This document shows positions 62,336-64,000 of a DNA stretch of 64,000 nucleotides, in pieces; positions within the stretch are counted from its first letter, which is position 1, and every line of letters begins with the position of its first letter. Both the position numbers and the translations under genes were made by a program. Below the pieces are notes generated by a model that saw only the letters and a program-made list of their open reading frames with translations, did no database searches and was not told where the DNA came from. Source of the DNA: Streptoverticillium olivoreticuli subsp. olivoreticuli (GTDB lineage: Bacteria > Actinomycetota > Actinomycetes > Streptomycetales > Streptomycetaceae). The DNA lies in assembly GCF_003391135.1 (NCBI RefSeq), contig NZ_CP031455.1, positions 6,971,501 through 7,035,500 of the forward strand, written 5' to 3'.

Positions 62336-62392
62336 GCGCCGGAGCCTACGCCAGGCCACTGACAATGGGCCCTGGGAACCCGCGCAGGGAGT

Positions 62393-63619
62393 TCAGCCAG
62401 AGCTCTCGTCGACGCCCTCGGCGTCGATGCTGGGATACAGGCCGCGGTAGGCGTCGAGGTGGTCGGTGATGTGGCGCCGCCCGGAGTCGGTGAGGAACCA
62501 CCGGTACGGTCCATGAGTCACCCCGTCGGGGTGCCGCAACACGATGAAACCCCGGCTCGGGGTCCGTCCGTCAGGGCTTTGCCCCACCGCCAGGTAATGC
62601 GGCCCACGCCCGGCGAGGCTGCCGTCCACCCCCTGCGCCCCGGCGTGCGCGACACGGACCACGATCTTCCACAGCCACAACGACAGCAGCGGCGCGGGCG
62701 GTCCTGCTTCCCGGGGAACACCGAGGGCCGCACGGGCCACCGCTCGCCCACGCCGGGTCATCTCCACCCGGGTACGGGGCATATCCCCTAGCCCTTCGAC
62801 ATACACCCGGTCCCGGTACACGACGATCAGGTCACGCCGCTCCAAGGCGGCCACCGACGATCCAGTTCCGGGGTCGTGTACTCCGGCTCCGCGCAGTCTC
62901 TCCTGAATGCGGGTGTACCCGACTGCATCAGACGAGGCGGAGACCGCCAACGTCATGCGCCGCCATTCGGCTGCCGGTCGTTGTTCCGCTCCCACCAAGC
63001 GGGCCTGCCGCTGTTCTTCCTCGACCTCCTGGTCCTGATGGAAGATGCACGTCAGATAGGTACGTTGCCGCTCGTTGAGGGCCCTCCATACAGCCATCGA
63101 CTCCCCGGACGGCTGACGGGGACGTCGGACAGGAAGCACCGGGAGAGGGTCCTCCGGGCGGTTGCGGCGCCAGGCATCCATCACCACCCGGTCGGGGACT
63201 CGATAGACCTGGGCGAGCAGGCGCGCCACCCGCCCCAGGGTCTCGGGAGATCCCCACATCCAGCCACGCACTCGTCTGCCGCGTTCCAGATCGCGGATCT
63301 TCTCAGCACTGATATGCAAGCCCCGTGCGCCCCGCTTGCGCCGTAGACCTGAGGCGGCCTCCTCCGTGCTCAAGCCCGCATCACGGCGCAAGTCGGCCAG
63401 GCTCTCGGTACCCGGTACGCGCCCTGTCAGATCCTGCGCACCACATCGCAACACCTCCAGCAGCCGGCCGAAAGCTCGGTCACCAACAGCCCGTGTTCCC
63501 GCCTCCCAGTGGCGTACAGCACGCGGAGTGACTCCTACCGCCTCGGCTAGCTCTTCCATGCTCATGTCTCTGAACAGTCGCTGACGTTGCAGGGCCTGAG
63601 GACGGAGGGACTGTGCCAT
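62393..63619 (-). CDS. Transcriptional regulator with tandem XRE-type HTH and C-terminal winged helix
   Basis: This 408-residue protein begins MAQSLRPQALQRQRLFRDMS. A first XRE domain follows (MEELAEAVGVTPRAVRHWEAG). A second lies near 70-130 (TEEAASGLRRKRGARGLHIS, KIRDLERGRRV). The C-terminal half looks like two winged-helix units: GYTRIQERLRG with VAALERRDLIVVYRD, and GFIVLRHPDG with PYRWFLTDSGRRHITDHL. The ATG at 63619 has no Shine-Dalgarno; the longer upstream frame is not conserved-looking. It stands 57 bases upstream of the nuclease-like gene on the same strand, so it is the first gene or local controller of the PIWI-RE operon. A perfect palindrome lies 18 bases before its start. Confidence 0.82.
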   Translation of the reverse strand: MAQSLRPQALQRQRLFRDMSMEELAEAVGVTPRAVRHWEAGTRAVGDRAFGRLLEVLRCGAQDLTGRVPGTESLADLRRDAGLSTEEAASGLRRKRGARGLHISAEKIRDLERGRRVRGWMWGSPETLGRVARLLAQVYRVPDRVVMDAWRRNRPEDPLPVLPVRRPRQPSGESMAVWRALNERQRTYLTCIFHQDQEVEEEQRQARLVGAEQRPAAEWRRMTLAVSASSDAVGYTRIQERLRGAGVHDPGTGSSVAALERRDLIVVYRDRVYVEGLGDMPRTRVEMTRRGRAVARAALGVPREAGPPAPLLSLWLWKIVVRVAHAGAQGVDGSLAGRGPHYLAVGQSPDGRTPSRGFIVLRHPDGVTHGPYRWFLTDSGRRHITDHLDAYRGLYPSIDAEGVDESSG

Positions 63620-63636
63620 GCCAGAAGCAAAACGCA

Positions 63637-63649
63637 GTGAACAGTTCAC
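63637..63649. promoter_or_regulatory. Perfect palindrome GTGAACAGTTCAC, putative XRE operator
   Basis: Six-base arms around a single central base, 18 bases upstream of the XRE regulator start. This is the size and position expected for an autoregulatory operator. I found no second exact copy nearby. Confidence 0.6.
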
Positions 63650-63666
63650 CGCAACCGGCGAGGCCC

Positions 63667-64000
63667 GTGCACTACCGCGAGCATGATCTCGATCTGGGAG
63701 CCTCCGATGGCGCGATCCTGCTGGAGCGGAATGTTGACACCCCGAACAGATCATCACTCTGTCCCGCGGGGCCCTTGCTGCGATCGGCATCACGCCGAAG
63801 TCGTATTGCTGGTGTCGAGGCCTTACGCGGAGCGCCGCCACTACTGTCCGAAAGTGGTGGCCGAGGTCGAAATGATCTGCTCTTGCGAGGCGCAGAAGTT
63901 CGACGACTACCTATAACGCTGCACGTCCGCTTCAAGGGGGTCGCAGATCAGCAATGGTCTCCGGCTACCCGACCAGAGAAGGGGGATCTCCGACCGGAAG
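63667..64000 (+). CDS. Possible partial ORF open to the window end
   Basis: A frame from the GTG at 63667 reads VHYREHDLDLGASDGAILLE and stays open for 111 codons to the last base. It contains a TTA codon and only moderate third-position GC, so coding is uncertain. It would be divergent from the XRE regulator. No motif is recognised. Confidence 0.25.
   Translation, partial: MHYREHDLDLGASDGAILLERNVDTPNRSSLCPAGPLLRSASRRSRIAGVEALRGAPPLLSESGGRGRNDLLLRGAEVRRLPITLHVRFKGVADQQWSPATRPEKGDLRPE

Larger units (their letters stand above)
63620..64000. other. Region upstream of the XRE gene, no firm gene
   Basis: These 381 bases are clearly less GC-rich than the core and contain the palindrome at 63637-63649. 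Short frames exist on both strands: plus 63683-63916, minus 63672-63935, and one open to the window end from 63667. None has a decisive ribosome binding site or a recognisable product. Confidence 0.5.

Noticed and set aside
50717..64000. CRISPR array or Cas genes in the island
   Set aside because: No regularly spaced repeats with unique spacers and no Cas motifs; the only repeats are the short TGACGCT array and the IS ends.

Overview
The window comes from a high-GC actinomycete chromosome, almost certainly Streptomyces or a close relative. Support comes from the extreme third-position GC, frequent GTG starts, 4-base ATGA/GTGA gene overlaps, and a set of typical Streptomyces genes: sepH, cutRS, the DUF4193/DUF3093/dut/DUF3710 block, a conservon, and mercaptopyruvate-type sulfurtransferase. 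The gene order sepH - hemH - cutRS - dut resembles, from memory, the SCO5855-SCO5869 region of S. coelicolor.

Layout. (1) 1-13.8 kb: mostly core genes. These are a phosphodiesterase-type alkaline phosphatase (5' end outside the window), thymidine kinase, a redox module (haem membrane protein, NuoF-ferredoxin fusion, YxFxxD lipoprotein), a PucR-type regulator, an exported DUF4142/DUF1996 pair, a VOC protein, a sulfurtransferase, SepH and an exported low-complexity protein. (2) 13.8-25 kb: aldonolactone oxidase, MFS exporter, ferrochelatase, inositol-phosphatase family protein, CutR/CutS, and the DUF4193-dut-DUF3710 block. (3) 25-39 kb: a potassium-homeostasis cluster with kdpFABC (plus an extra 27-codon membrane ORF), a two-RCK membrane protein, kdpDE and a pair of TrkA proteins. 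An aminoglycoside 2'-N-acetyltransferase gene sits inside it. (4) 39-47 kb: a fused aminodeoxychorismate synthase and a complete conservon (sensor, roadblock, DUF742, GTPase) followed by two P450 genes. The first P450 lacks the K-helix EXXR and overlaps the second by 133 bases. This block separates the TrkA pair from a KimA-like APC permease at 47.2-49.3 kb. (5) 49.4-50.7 kb: a TRAM-domain RNA methyltransferase of the RumA/TrmA family.

(6) 50.7-64 kb: an accessory island on the minus strand, starting directly after the RumA-like gene, with visibly lower and less codon-biased GC. Its core is a tandem-XRE regulator (with a perfect palindrome upstream), a zinc-ribbon/PD-(D/E)xK nuclease-like protein, a large Fe-S superfamily-2 helicase and a 994-residue protein that I assign to the prokaryotic PIWI-RE family. 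The last three match the three-gene PIWI-RE operon that was predicted computationally as an anti-plasmid/anti-phage conflict system and is poorly characterised. An intact IS630-family element (TA target duplication, 22-bp inverted repeats, a -1 slippery heptamer) lies downstream, between the PIWI-RE operon and two further unknown genes. No tRNA, rRNA, CRISPR array or integrase gene was seen; the far end of the island is outside the window.
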